64,000 nucleotides of DNA from Saccharothrix sp. Its GTDB lineage: Bacteria; Actinomycetota; Actinomycetes; Mycobacteriales; Pseudonocardiaceae. The translations under genes were made by a program, and so were the position numbers. Where the stretch lies: assembly GCF_031180885.1 (NCBI RefSeq), contig NZ_JAPSLK010000013.1, forward strand, positions 62,001 through 126,000, in the 5' to 3' direction. The notes beneath the pieces were generated by a model. It saw only the letters and a list, made by a program, of their open reading frames with translations. It was not told the DNA's origin and ran no database searches. Positions 26,236-34,952 of the stretch are shown here, one piece after another; the stretch's first letter is position 1; each line of letters opens with the position of its first letter.

Positions 26236-26463
26236 ACCGAGGTCGCCGACCGGGTGTACTTCCAGTTCGGCTGCCTGGGCGGCGTGCCGGAGGAGGAGTA
26301 CCACGACGGCGGCGAGCGGATCGCCCGGTGCCTGGCCGAGCAGGTTCGCCGTACCGGCGCTGGGACCCTGGACGTGGAGGACGTCGAACGGTTCCTCGCC
26401 GGCTCCGCGTTCTCTCAGTCGTGCCAGGGGAGTTCGTCGCGCAGTCCGGTGTGGATGGCGTAG
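26236..26463 (+). pseudogene. Unidentified gene fragment after the tandem repeat
   Basis: The + frame from about 26236 gives a protein-like stretch (VADRVYFQFGCLGGVPEEE.., then GERIARCLAEQVRRTGAGTLDVEDVERFLAGSAF). No start codon fits, and it is out of frame with the repeat upstream. Its 3' end overlaps the convergent amine oxidase gene by 49 bases. It is probably the 3' remnant of a gene lost with its neighbours. No family is recognised. Confidence 0.35.
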
Positions 26464-27854
26464 GCGTTCTTGATCGCGGCCTTGATCGAGCCCTCCGCCC
26501 AGCGCCGGTGCCGGCGGTCGCAGGCGTCGTTGGCGAACCACACCCGGTTCACCGGGCGGATCACGTCCTCGTAGAACGACTCGCTCATCTCGTAGGCGCG
26601 GAACAGCGGGCCGATGCCGCAGGCGAACCAGTCCAGCGCCCAGTCCTTGTAGACGCCGAACTCGAAGGTCTCCCGCGCCTCCGGGTGGATCTTCGCGAGG
26701 TCTTCCAGCGCCTGCATCACGCACTCCTCGCCGGCCAGCGGCGTGTACGGCATGCTGTCCTGCTCCCAGCAGTAGGAGGCGATCATGACGCCCTTGCCGT
26801 GCCTGCGGTCCTGGCCCGCCGGCGGGTAGACGACGTTGCGGATGGCGAGGTCGGTGACCGTGGTGCCGTGCGTGATGCCGTACTTCGTCTCCCACCAGCG
26901 TTCGCTGAACTGCATGAACAGCTTGTGCGCGCGCCCGTAGTAGGTGTTGCGGATGGCGAACCACTTCTCCGGGTCCAGCCCGGTGATCTCCATGTGCCGC
27001 AGGCTCGCGAACGGGACGGTCACGACGCACTCGTCCGCGGTGAGGGTCCGCAGCTCCCGGCCCGTCCGGAAGTGCACCCGCACGTCCCGCTCGGACTGGT
27101 CGATCCCCTGCACCACCGCCCCGAACCGGATGTCGTCCATCAGGTGCGGCTCGAACGCCCGCGGCAACGCGTCCGCGCCCGCCGGGAGGTAGACCAGGTC
27201 GCCGAAGACGTCCTCGTAGAAGTGGGAGAACCACTCCAGCAGCGAGAAGTGGTAGCGGCCTTCGAGGTTGAACAGCGGGCCGAGCATGGCCAGCGCGCCG
27301 TCGCTGAGGCCGCGTTCCTTGAGGTAGCCCAGCAGGGTGTACCGGTCGAACTCCACCAGCAACCGCTGCCACGCCCGGTCCGGCTCGTCGCCCTCCACGA
27401 CGTCCACCAGCGGCTGCACGACGCGGCGCAGCAGTTCGTGCGGCGTCCGGCCCTTCTCATCGGGCGCGAGGTCGAACTGGAAGGAGGACGCGTCGAACTC
27501 GCTGCGCCGCACGCCCTTGCCCTGCAGGAAGATGAACGTGTCCTCGTCGTACATCGGGAAGGGCGCGGTCTCCAGCCCGAATTTGTCGACGATCAGGTGC
27601 TGCACCAAAAGGTGCTGGCGCGGGAAGCGCATCGCGCCGAACTCGCCGTACATGTCGCCGGAGAAGCCGCGGTGGGTGAGGATGCGCCCACCCAGCCGGT
27701 TCTGCCCTTCGAGCACGACCACGTCGTGGCCCGCGTCCTTGAGCAGCAGCGCGGTCGTGAGCCCGGCGATCCCGGCCCCCACGACGACGACGCGGCGGGG
27801 CGCGCGGGTTTCCGGGAGGCCGTCGCGCAGCAGGCCAAGGGCGTCGAAGTCCAT
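26415..27854 (-). CDS. Flavin-dependent amine/L-amino-acid oxidase
   Basis: A 479-residue flavoenzyme. ATG 27854 is chosen because AAGGAG lies 8 bases upstream; the GTG three codons earlier overlaps that site. The FAD dinucleotide motif is VVVVGAGIAGLTTALLLKDAG at about 22-42, followed by EGQNRLGGRI and the MAO-family GEFGAMRFP. The C-terminal substrate/FAD part includes YFACG-type and VWFANDACDRRHRRWAEGSI, where the usual GE(H/N) of this family reads AND. It is closest in layout to bacterial and snake-venom-type L-amino acid oxidases, which release a keto acid, ammonia and hydrogen peroxide. There is no signal peptide. It stands alone, so its substrate is not indicated. Confidence 0.85.
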   Translation of the reverse strand: MDFDALGLLRDGLPETRAPRRVVVVGAGIAGLTTALLLKDAGHDVVVLEGQNRLGGRILTHRGFSGDMYGEFGAMRFPRQHLLVQHLIVDKFGLETAPFPMYDEDTFIFLQGKGVRRSEFDASSFQFDLAPDEKGRTPHELLRRVVQPLVDVVEGDEPDRAWQRLLVEFDRYTLLGYLKERGLSDGALAMLGPLFNLEGRYHFSLLEWFSHFYEDVFGDLVYLPAGADALPRAFEPHLMDDIRFGAVVQGIDQSERDVRVHFRTGRELRTLTADECVVTVPFASLRHMEITGLDPEKWFAIRNTYYGRAHKLFMQFSERWWETKYGITHGTTVTDLAIRNVVYPPAGQDRRHGKGVMIASYCWEQDSMPYTPLAGEECVMQALEDLAKIHPEARETFEFGVYKDWALDWFACGIGPLFRAYEMSESFYEDVIRPVNRVWFANDACDRRHRRWAEGSIKAAIKNAYAIHTGLRDELPWHD

Positions 27855-28027
27855 GGGACGCACTCCTTCGTGCGGGGCTCGGATGACGCGACCGTACCGA
27901 GGGATTTGGGCCGGGGGCCATCACCTGATGGGGTAAACCCCTTGCCGCACAAGCACTTGCGCCGATTGCCGATTAATGCGGGTATTCGCTCTTCCGAGGA
28001 CCGCGGCAACCCGTTCGGCTGTCGCCC

Positions 28028-29761
28028 TCAGGGTTGCGCAACCGCCTTGATCCGCTCGACCCGGAACTGCCGCTCGGCCTCGCGCAGGTGGCACCAGGCC
28101 AGCAGGAACGGCCCTTCCCACCCGATCGGCGTGATCGTGCGCCGCGTGGAGTCGCCCTTCCCGTCGACGTAGTCGATGCACACGTCCGACTGCCCGTCGA
28201 CCGCCCCCGCCAGCAAGGCGACGGCCTCGTCCGACAACTCCCCGTTCAACTTCCGCACGATCCCCGCCGTGGTTCGGACCGCCTTCCGCCGCCGAACCGC
28301 CACACCACCCGGCTCCTTGGCCACCGAGAACCCCTCCGCCCGCAGGACCGCGACCACCTCCGCCGGTGCCATCGCACTCCCCACCACCGTCGGCGCCAAC
28401 TCGACAAAACCCGGTAATCGCACCACTTCCGCGATGACGTCCGCCTCGGCCACCACGCAGCACGCCACCTCTCGCACCCGAACGTGCCCCCGCCCACGCT
28501 CCCCCAGCAGCACCCGCAACGCCCACGGCACGTTCTGCTGCGTCAACTCCTCCAACTCGGCCAGCAAGGACTCCGCCGTCCACCCCCGCGCGAACGCCGC
28601 CCGCACACCGGCCGGGGTGAACCGCCACACCCGCGCCCCGTCCTCCACCACGCTCTCGGCGGCAGCGTCCAGCACCCGCGCGGCCTCCCGCGTCAACTGA
28701 CCGAACACCACGGCCTTGAGGTCGTCGAATATTTCCACCTCGCACGGCATCGGCAACACCACGTCGGCAACCGACGCGGCCAGCCCCTCCACGTCGTCGG
28801 CGGACAACAACGCCTTCCCGCACACGCTCAGCGCATCCCCCGTCACCACCCCCACCACCTCCGCCTCGCGAACCACCCCGTCGACGTGCTCGTGCACCGC
28901 CGGGCAGAACCAGTGCGCAGCCGCCGCAACCCCGTCGACCGACAACCCGCCCCGCGCGGCCCGCAGGACCGCCCACCGAGCCGCCCGGGCGTGCGAGGAC
29001 TCGATCTTCGACACCGCCGCGTTCCGCCGGGCGGTGGGCGAGTGCGGCAACCGCAACCACGCCCACGCCAGTTCCGCCCACTGCCGGGCCGGCGCGGCGT
29101 CCCGCCACCGCTCGCACCGCGCGGTCACCTCCAGCAGCGACCCGTTCTGCGTCAACAACCCGGCCGCGAACAGCACGTCCAACACCAGCACCAGGTGACC
29201 GCGCTCCACCCCGAGCGCCTCTCGCAACCGCTCCTGCTCCTTGACGCCCACCCCACCCCGCCGCAGCCCGATGATCGGCCGGTTGGCGTCCAACAACGCA
29301 TACGCCGACCGCAGCAGGTGCTGCACCGCCGACCGCAACTCCCCTTCCGACCCACCCCGACCAGGCTCGACCGCCGGCGCCCCCGTCACCTTCGACGCCC
29401 CAGTGCCCTTCCGCCACCGCTCCACCACCGACGGCACCAGCCGAACCACCTCCCCCTCCGGCCACGCCACCCCCACGCCGCGCAACTCCCGCAGCGCCGC
29501 CCGAACGGCCTCCAGATCCCCACCGGTCACCCGAGCCACCGCGTCGACCGTCGCCCCAGCCCCCAACCCGGCCGCGGCCCGCCCCACCGCCACCGCGTCC
29601 CGACTGACCAACCGGATCGCCGCCAACGCCTCCCGCCCGCTCAACCGCTCCGCCAGCCCCATCCCCTCCAGAGCCGACGGCACCCCACGAACCCGTCGCA
29701 CCTCGGCAAGCTCCGCCGGGTCCATCCGACCGAGGTACTCCGCAAACGACCGACTGCCCAT
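28028..29761 (-). CDS. Helicase-associated (Helicase_C_3-like) protein with C-terminal WYL-like region
   Basis: A 577-residue protein from ATG 29761. The N-terminus (SFAEYLGRMDPAELAEVRRVRG) and the long central part match the actinobacterial helicase-conserved C-terminal / XPB-like family, which lacks its own Walker motors. None are visible here. The last ~80 residues (IDYVDGKGDSTRRTITPIGWEGPFLLAWCHLREAERQFRVERI) form a WYL-type domain, expected to bind nucleic acid or a nucleotide ligand. The family is widely conserved next to DNA-repair helicase XPB in actinomycetes, but no helicase gene is in this window. It is divergent from the DoxX-like gene with 114 bases between. Confidence 0.8.
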   Translation of the reverse strand: MGSRSFAEYLGRMDPAELAEVRRVRGVPSALEGMGLAERLSGREALAAIRLVSRDAVAVGRAAAGLGAGATVDAVARVTGGDLEAVRAALRELRGVGVAWPEGEVVRLVPSVVERWRKGTGASKVTGAPAVEPGRGGSEGELRSAVQHLLRSAYALLDANRPIIGLRRGGVGVKEQERLREALGVERGHLVLVLDVLFAAGLLTQNGSLLEVTARCERWRDAAPARQWAELAWAWLRLPHSPTARRNAAVSKIESSHARAARWAVLRAARGGLSVDGVAAAAHWFCPAVHEHVDGVVREAEVVGVVTGDALSVCGKALLSADDVEGLAASVADVVLPMPCEVEIFDDLKAVVFGQLTREAARVLDAAAESVVEDGARVWRFTPAGVRAAFARGWTAESLLAELEELTQQNVPWALRVLLGERGRGHVRVREVACCVVAEADVIAEVVRLPGFVELAPTVVGSAMAPAEVVAVLRAEGFSVAKEPGGVAVRRRKAVRTTAGIVRKLNGELSDEAVALLAGAVDGQSDVCIDYVDGKGDSTRRTITPIGWEGPFLLAWCHLREAERQFRVERIKAVAQP

Positions 29762-29804
29762 GCCCCGATTCTGCCGATGCCTCCAACGCCCCAGATCTCT
29801 AAAA

Positions 29805-29857
29805 ACAACTTCTCTTGACGCTAGAGCTGGTCCGCTTCTAAAGTGAGTCAAAGTTGT
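29805..29857. promoter_or_regulatory. AT-rich divergent regulatory region with imperfect inverted repeat
   Basis: ACAACTT...TTGAC (29805-29819, with a 4-base insertion) is inverted as GTCAAAGTTGT (29847-29857). TTGACG at 29815 could be a -35 for the DoxX-like gene, with a weak -10 (TCTAAA) near 29837. GTCAA also recurs in direct orientation at 29857. The region is clearly less GC-rich than its surroundings. Regulator unknown. Confidence 0.35.
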
Positions 29858-29875
29858 CAATAGAAGGAGGTCGGT

Positions 29876-30304
29876 ATGTCCACCGGGGTGTCCGGCGTCC
29901 AGCCGGCAGGCCACGTACTCCGATCCGACCCGCCCTACCAGGCGTTCCTGCTCCTGCGCACCGTCTTCACGGTGGCCCCCGTGCTGTTCGGGCTGGACAA
30001 GTTCGCCAACCTGCTCACCGACTGGCCCGGCTACCTGGCGCCCTGGGTCGACGGGATCGTGCCCGGAAGCGCTCAGCAGGCCATGTACGCCGTGGGCGTG
30101 GTGGAGGTGGTGGCCGGCGTCGTGGTGGCACTGGCACCGCGTTTCGGCGGGCTGCTCGTCGCGGCGTGGCTGGCGGGGATCATCGTCAACCTGCTGACCA
30201 TCCCCGGCTTCTACGACGTCGCCCTCCGCGACTTCGGCCTCCTGGTCGCCGCAGTGGCCTTGGCCCGCCTTGCCGTGCGCTACCCCCGACGCGGAAAAGC
30301 CTGA
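29876..30304 (+). CDS. DoxX-like integral membrane protein
   Basis: A 142-residue protein from ATG 29876 with a strong GAAGGAGG site. Four hydrophobic helices are visible at about 24-42, 70-86, 89-108 and 115-130. The first contains FTVAPVLFGLDKFANLLTDW, the usual DoxX/DUF4267-like pattern of a helix followed by a KFxNxLxDW loop. DoxX-type proteins are linked in other bacteria to thiol and oxidative-stress complexes. The AT-rich, partly palindromic leader suggests regulated expression. It is followed 26 bases later by a barstar-like gene. Confidence 0.8.
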   Translation: MSTGVSGVQPAGHVLRSDPPYQAFLLLRTVFTVAPVLFGLDKFANLLTDWPGYLAPWVDGIVPGSAQQAMYAVGVVEVVAGVVVALAPRFGGLLVAAWLAGIIVNLLTIPGFYDVALRDFGLLVAAVALARLAVRYPRRGKA

Positions 30305-30330
30305 ACCGCGCTAAGAACTATGGTGCCAAC

Positions 30331-30885
30331 GTGGCAGCATTCGACGACGACGTTTGGGGAACCCACCCGGAGGACTTCCAACTCCTCACCCACGGGCACC
30401 TCCACCTGTTCCGCAACGAGTGGGCGCTGTCGCGCCTGGCGGCCGACCTGGCCGGGCTGGGGTACGAGGTCGTCGAGGTCGACACGGCCTCCTGCGACAG
30501 TGCCGACGCCCTGCGCGCAGCGGTGATCGGCGCGATCGACGACTGGCCGAGCGACTACGGACGCGACAGTTGGCCGGGGTTCACCGACGGCCTGACCGAC
30601 CACCTGCTCACCACAGGACGCCCACTCGTCGTCCTTGTCCTGAAGGGCCTCGACCAGGTCCGCCGCAAGGACGGGGCGTCCACGCACACCCTGCTGGACC
30701 TCCTCGCGTCGATCGCCCGATGGCACCTGCTGTTCGGCCGCCGGCTGATCTGTCTCATCCACACCGACGACATCGACCTCGACCCCGGCCCGCTGGGCGG
30801 CGAGCACCCTCGGTGGAACAGACACGAGTTCCTGCTCGTCCACCGCACCGACGAACGCCGCCCACCCTGGCTGGATCGAGCCTGA
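30331..30885 (+). CDS. Barstar-like (barnase inhibitor) family protein
   Basis: A 184-residue protein from GTG 30331, with no good ribosome site. The core HLFRNEWALSRLAADLAGLG, followed by a helix, then DWPSDYGRDSWPGFTDGLTDHL matches the barstar pattern, in which an acidic helix after a YG-N/D-WDA-like segment blocks an RNase active site. A C-terminal extension of ~60 residues goes beyond classical barstar (about 90 residues). No barnase or other RNase toxin is encoded nearby, so this is an orphan inhibitor or a domesticated relative. It converges on the last gene of the Wadjet operon (15-base gap) and could be a passenger of that island. Confidence 0.65.
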   Translation: MAAFDDDVWGTHPEDFQLLTHGHLHLFRNEWALSRLAADLAGLGYEVVEVDTASCDSADALRAAVIGAIDDWPSDYGRDSWPGFTDGLTDHLLTTGRPLVVLVLKGLDQVRRKDGASTHTLLDLLASIARWHLLFGRRLICLIHTDDIDLDPGPLGGEHPRWNRHEFLLVHRTDERRPPWLDRA

Positions 30886-30899
30886 ACCGCACCCGACGG

Positions 30900-33800
30900 T
30901 CAGGTGGCTTCCGCCGCCTCCTCGTCGACCACCTCGGCGCCGTTCCACACGAACCGGGCGGTGGTGACGGCGTCGTCGCCGTCACCGCCGCCGATCAGCT
31001 GGTGGATCGCGATGCCGTCCAGTTCGCGGTAGGTGCACCACTCGTGGTCGGAGGTGAGCACCAGGTCCAGGTCCAGCGCGGACAGCAGGGCGAACACCTG
31101 ACCGCGGTTCACGCTGTCGACGCCCACGAAGACCTCGTCCAGCAGGATCACCCGCGGCGCCCGCGGGACCGCCTGGTAGTGGGCGGCCACCGCGGCGAAC
31201 AGCGGCAGGTGCAACGCTATCGCCTTCTCGCCGCCGGACAGGGCGCCGTGCAGCTTCTTGGTCAGCGGCTGCCAGCCCGCGCCGTTCATGCGGTCGACCT
31301 TCACCACGAACCGGTGCCAGGCGGTGTAGTCGAAGACCTGCCCGAGCTGCTGCTCCCAACTGGTCGCGGTGTCGTCGGCCTTGGCCTGTTCGATCCGGTC
31401 GCGGAAGAACCGGTGCAGCGACTCCCGGTCCGCCTCGGTCAGCCGCACCGGGTCCTTGAGCAGCAGGTCGCGGGCCGCCTTCGTGCCCGCCGGCAGGTCG
31501 GGCGAGACCTCCCACACCAACCGCACGGCCACCTTCGAGGCGGTGCGCACGCGCTCCAGGCGGGAGTTCATGCCGTCCACCAGTTCGTGCGCCTGGCGGA
31601 TGCGGGCGGCGAGGTGGCGACGGGTGTCCCCGGTGAGGGTCCGGTCGAACAGCTCCCGCTCCTGCGCCGTGATGTCCTCCCTGCCGCGCTCGGCGTCCGA
31701 CCGCAGCAGCTCGAACAGCGCGGACGCACCGATCCGCACCCCGTCCACCACGGCGGAGAAGACCTGGACGTCCTCGTCGGAGTCCAGTTCCAGGTCGGCG
31801 CGACCGCCCAGCACCTCGCGGGAGCCGTGCACCGCCTCGGCCAACCGGTGCGCGGCGTCGCCGAGGTTCTTCGGCGAGTGGGGCAGCGTCGGCCACGCGG
31901 CGGCGATCAGCCTCGCCGCGTCCAACGCGGCCCGGACACCGGCGGACGCCGTGAGCACGCGGGTGAACGCGGGCAGGTCGTCGATGCCGCTGTCGGCGGG
32001 GAAGCTGCCGCCCGCCAGGTGGCGGAACCGGGCCGCGGTGGCGTCGCGCGCCTCGGTGGCGCGGTCGCGGGCCTCGGCGTCGGTGGCGCGCCGGGCGGTG
32101 AGTTCACCCAGGCGAAGCGCCAAGTCGGTGATCTTCCGCTGGTTCGCGCTCAGCTCCGCTTTGAGGACGCCCAGTTCCTGCCGGAGTGCGCCGAGTTCGT
32201 CCAGCACCTGCCGGTAGTCCACGCCGATGGTGCCTTCGACGGCGGCCAGTTCGCTGTCGAGTCCGAGGGCCAGCGCTTCGGCCTCGTCCGCCTCGTCCTC
32301 CCGCTGTTCGGCGGCCAGCCGGGAGCGCTCTGCCTGCGCCGCGGCCCGCTCGGCTTCGCCACGCGCCGCGAGCAGGGCGGCGTGTTCGTCGATCCAGGCG
32401 TCGGCGGCGGACCGGAAGGCGTCCACGGCGGCGGTGACGGCGCTGAGCGCGTTCCGCTCGGTGGGCAGTCCGTGCTCGGCGGCGAGCGTGGTCAGGGCGC
32501 GCAGAGCGGTGTCCACGCGCTGCTCGCTCTTCGCCAGGGCGTCCAGCGCGCGCCGGACCACGCCGTCGGCGCTGGAGACCGCGGACTCCGCCCGGGTCAG
32601 GGCCTCCAGGGCCACGTTGGCCTCGGCGTGGCCGGGCCGGGAGTCCCGGTCGGCTTGGACGTCCGACCTGCGCGCGGCCAACGCGCGCAACGCGGCGGCG
32701 TGCTCCTCGATCAGCTGTTCCACCGCGGCGATCCGGTCGCGCAGCTCGGTCAGCCTGCGCTGCCTGGCCCGTTGCCGGGCGAGCGCGCCGATGTGCGCCG
32801 CCTCGTCCTTGTGCCAGGTGCCGCGGAGCGCGGCCAGGCGCCAGCCGCCGTCGGCGCCGATGGCCGCCGGGTGCCCCTCCGGCGGTCGTTCCCCGTAGGC
32901 GATGCCGTTGAGCAGCCGGGCGACGACGTCCGCGGCCACCGGGGCGTCGACCTCGGGCACGAGGACGTCGGCCAGGGAGCGGCCGGGCGCCGGGGGCACG
33001 GCGCCGGCCACGGCGAACGTGTCGTGCCCGACCACCGCGCCGTCGTGGCCGACCCAGGCGTCCAGCAGCCCGGAAGCCTGGAGCGCGGCCTCCACCGCCG
33101 CGCGGACGTCGTCGGGCACCTCGTCGGCGAACCGGACCAGCCGCCACAGCGGGGCGCCGGTCAGCGCCGCGCGGTCCGCGGTCCGGGTGTGCGGCGGCGT
33201 GGGCGGGAGGTCCTGTTCGGCCAGCAGCCGCCGGACCTGTTCGCGCAGTTCCTCGCGGTCGTGCTCGGCGTCGCCGAGGGCCGCCCCGGTGAGGGTCTCG
33301 TCCCGGGTGATGGCGTCCAGCACGCGGCCCGCGACGGCGTCGACCTCGCCCAGCACGGCGGTCTCCGACGCGGCGAGCCCGGCCAGCGCCCCTGGGTCGG
33401 CGAAGACCAGTTCGCGGCAGCCCGCCGCCCAACTCCGGATGGCCGTGCGCAGCCGGTCGAGCGCGGCCTCGCGCTGCTCGGCCCGCTCGGCACGCCGCTC
33501 GGTGGCCTCCGCCAGGGCTTCCCGGGCCCCGTCGAGCGCGGCTTCCGCGTCGCGCCTGCTGCGCACGGCCACTTCGTGCTCGTTCAGCGCGGCGCGCACG
33601 GCCTCCACCTGGTCGGCACGGGCCCGCACCGCCGCGCGCACCAGGTTCCGCGACCGCGAGGGGTCGGCGAGGGTGCGGGTGATCTCGGCGTGCACCGAGG
33701 CCAGGCCGACGCGTCCGGCGGCGGTCGAGGCGTCGCCGGCCAGCGCCGCAACCCTCTCGGTCCGCGCGCGAGCGTGTCGGGCCGCGGCGTCGGCGGTGTC

Positions 33801-34952
33801 CTGGTCGGTCCGGGCGAGTTCGCGGTGGCGGGTCGCGTCGGCACGCCTGCGGCCGGCGGTCGTCCGCGCGTCACGCGCGCGGGTCCGCAGCCGGTCGAGC
33901 TGTTCGCCCTGCCGGTACGCCTCGCTGCCGACCAGTCCCTGGATCCGGCCCTCCACCTCGACGACCCGCCGGTCCAGCAGGTCGCCGCGCTCCGACGCCT
34001 CCGCCTTGCGCCGCGCGGCGTCGTGGTGCTCCTCCTCGGAGCGCTTCGCCGCCTCCGCCAGGTTGCCCAGGTCGGTCGTCGCGGAGATCAGCCTCGCCGC
34101 GGCGGCCCGCAGCACGCGCTGCGCGTACGCGCGTTGCCTGGCCTTGAGGTGCTGCGCGGCGGCGACCTCCGCGTCCAGGCGGTCGAGCTGTTCGCGCTGC
34201 CGGTCCAGGCGCTCGAAGCCCTCGGCCAGGTCGCTGATCTCCGCCTCGCCCAGCGGTGGCAGGGCCTTGGACAGCAGCGTGGACAGCAGGCCCGGGTCCA
34301 GCCGCTGCGAGAGCTTCGGCGTGCGGAGTTGGAGCAAGGCCGTGATGAGCGCGTCGTAGCGCTGCTCGCTCAACCCGGGGAACAGGGCCGCGCGCACCGC
34401 CGTCCGGTAGTCCGCGGCGTTCTGGTGCAGCACTCCCCGCTCGCCGAGGGCGGCTTCCAGGGCCTTCGCCGTGAGGGGCGCGCCGTGGGGATCGGTGAGC
34501 GCCAGGCCACCCGGCAGGCCGACGCGCTGCTCGGTGGTGAAGTAGTCCGGGTGCACGGTGGTGGTGTGCTTGGTGGCGGCGAGGCGCGCGCCGCAGGTGA
34601 ACCACCGCTCCGGGTCGGAGGAGCGGAACTCCAGCCACACGTAACCGACCCTGGTGGTGCCGGTCGCGCCCTCGCCCATCAGGTTCCAGTGCATGGTGCG
34701 TTCGGACGTGCCGAACGTGGAGAGCCGGTTGGCGCGCAGGTTGGCGTCGAACAGGAAGGGCAGCAGCAGTTCCAGCGCCTTGGACTTGCCGGTGCCGTTG
34801 GGGCCGCGCAGCAGCAACCGCCCGCGGTGGAACCGGAAGACCTCGTCGTAGTAGCGCCACACGTTCAAGATCCCGGCGCGTTCGGGCATCCACCGGGCGC
34901 CCGCGTCGGGTTCGACGCGGGCAGTGGAGCGCGGGAGTTCCGTCACCGTCAT
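30900..34952 (-). CDS. jetC: JetC: SMC/SbcC-like ATPase of type II Wadjet (TIGR02680-like)
   Basis: A 1350-residue SMC-like ATPase. ATG 34952 overlaps the JetB stop by 4 bases. Walker A is GPNGTGKS at residues 50-57. The C-terminal head has signature ALSGGEK near 1236 and Walker B RVILLDEVFVGVD near 1268. Between them lie long Ala/Arg/Glu-rich coiled coils and a hinge-like region (about 560-700). In Wadjet, JetABC form a condensin-like motor that extrudes plasmid DNA loops, so that JetD can cut small circular DNA. All four genes are present here in consecutive minus-strand order D-A-B-C. Motor motifs are intact, so the system should work. This is the final gene and converges on the barstar-like gene. 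Confidence 0.93.
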   Translation of the reverse strand: MTVTELPRSTARVEPDAGARWMPERAGILNVWRYYDEVFRFHRGRLLLRGPNGTGKSKALELLLPFLFDANLRANRLSTFGTSERTMHWNLMGEGATGTTRVGYVWLEFRSSDPERWFTCGARLAATKHTTTVHPDYFTTEQRVGLPGGLALTDPHGAPLTAKALEAALGERGVLHQNAADYRTAVRAALFPGLSEQRYDALITALLQLRTPKLSQRLDPGLLSTLLSKALPPLGEAEISDLAEGFERLDRQREQLDRLDAEVAAAQHLKARQRAYAQRVLRAAAARLISATTDLGNLAEAAKRSEEEHHDAARRKAEASERGDLLDRRVVEVEGRIQGLVGSEAYRQGEQLDRLRTRARDARTTAGRRRADATRHRELARTDQDTADAAARHARARTERVAALAGDASTAAGRVGLASVHAEITRTLADPSRSRNLVRAAVRARADQVEAVRAALNEHEVAVRSRRDAEAALDGAREALAEATERRAERAEQREAALDRLRTAIRSWAAGCRELVFADPGALAGLAASETAVLGEVDAVAGRVLDAITRDETLTGAALGDAEHDREELREQVRRLLAEQDLPPTPPHTRTADRAALTGAPLWRLVRFADEVPDDVRAAVEAALQASGLLDAWVGHDGAVVGHDTFAVAGAVPPAPGRSLADVLVPEVDAPVAADVVARLLNGIAYGERPPEGHPAAIGADGGWRLAALRGTWHKDEAAHIGALARQRARQRRLTELRDRIAAVEQLIEEHAAALRALAARRSDVQADRDSRPGHAEANVALEALTRAESAVSSADGVVRRALDALAKSEQRVDTALRALTTLAAEHGLPTERNALSAVTAAVDAFRSAADAWIDEHAALLAARGEAERAAAQAERSRLAAEQREDEADEAEALALGLDSELAAVEGTIGVDYRQVLDELGALRQELGVLKAELSANQRKITDLALRLGELTARRATDAEARDRATEARDATAARFRHLAGGSFPADSGIDDLPAFTRVLTASAGVRAALDAARLIAAAWPTLPHSPKNLGDAAHRLAEAVHGSREVLGGRADLELDSDEDVQVFSAVVDGVRIGASALFELLRSDAERGREDITAQERELFDRTLTGDTRRHLAARIRQAHELVDGMNSRLERVRTASKVAVRLVWEVSPDLPAGTKAARDLLLKDPVRLTEADRESLHRFFRDRIEQAKADDTATSWEQQLGQVFDYTAWHRFVVKVDRMNGAGWQPLTKKLHGALSGGEKAIALHLPLFAAVAAHYQAVPRAPRVILLDEVFVGVDSVNRGQVFALLSALDLDLVLTSDHEWCTYRELDGIAIHQLIGGGDGDDAVTTARFVWNGAEVVDEEAAEAT

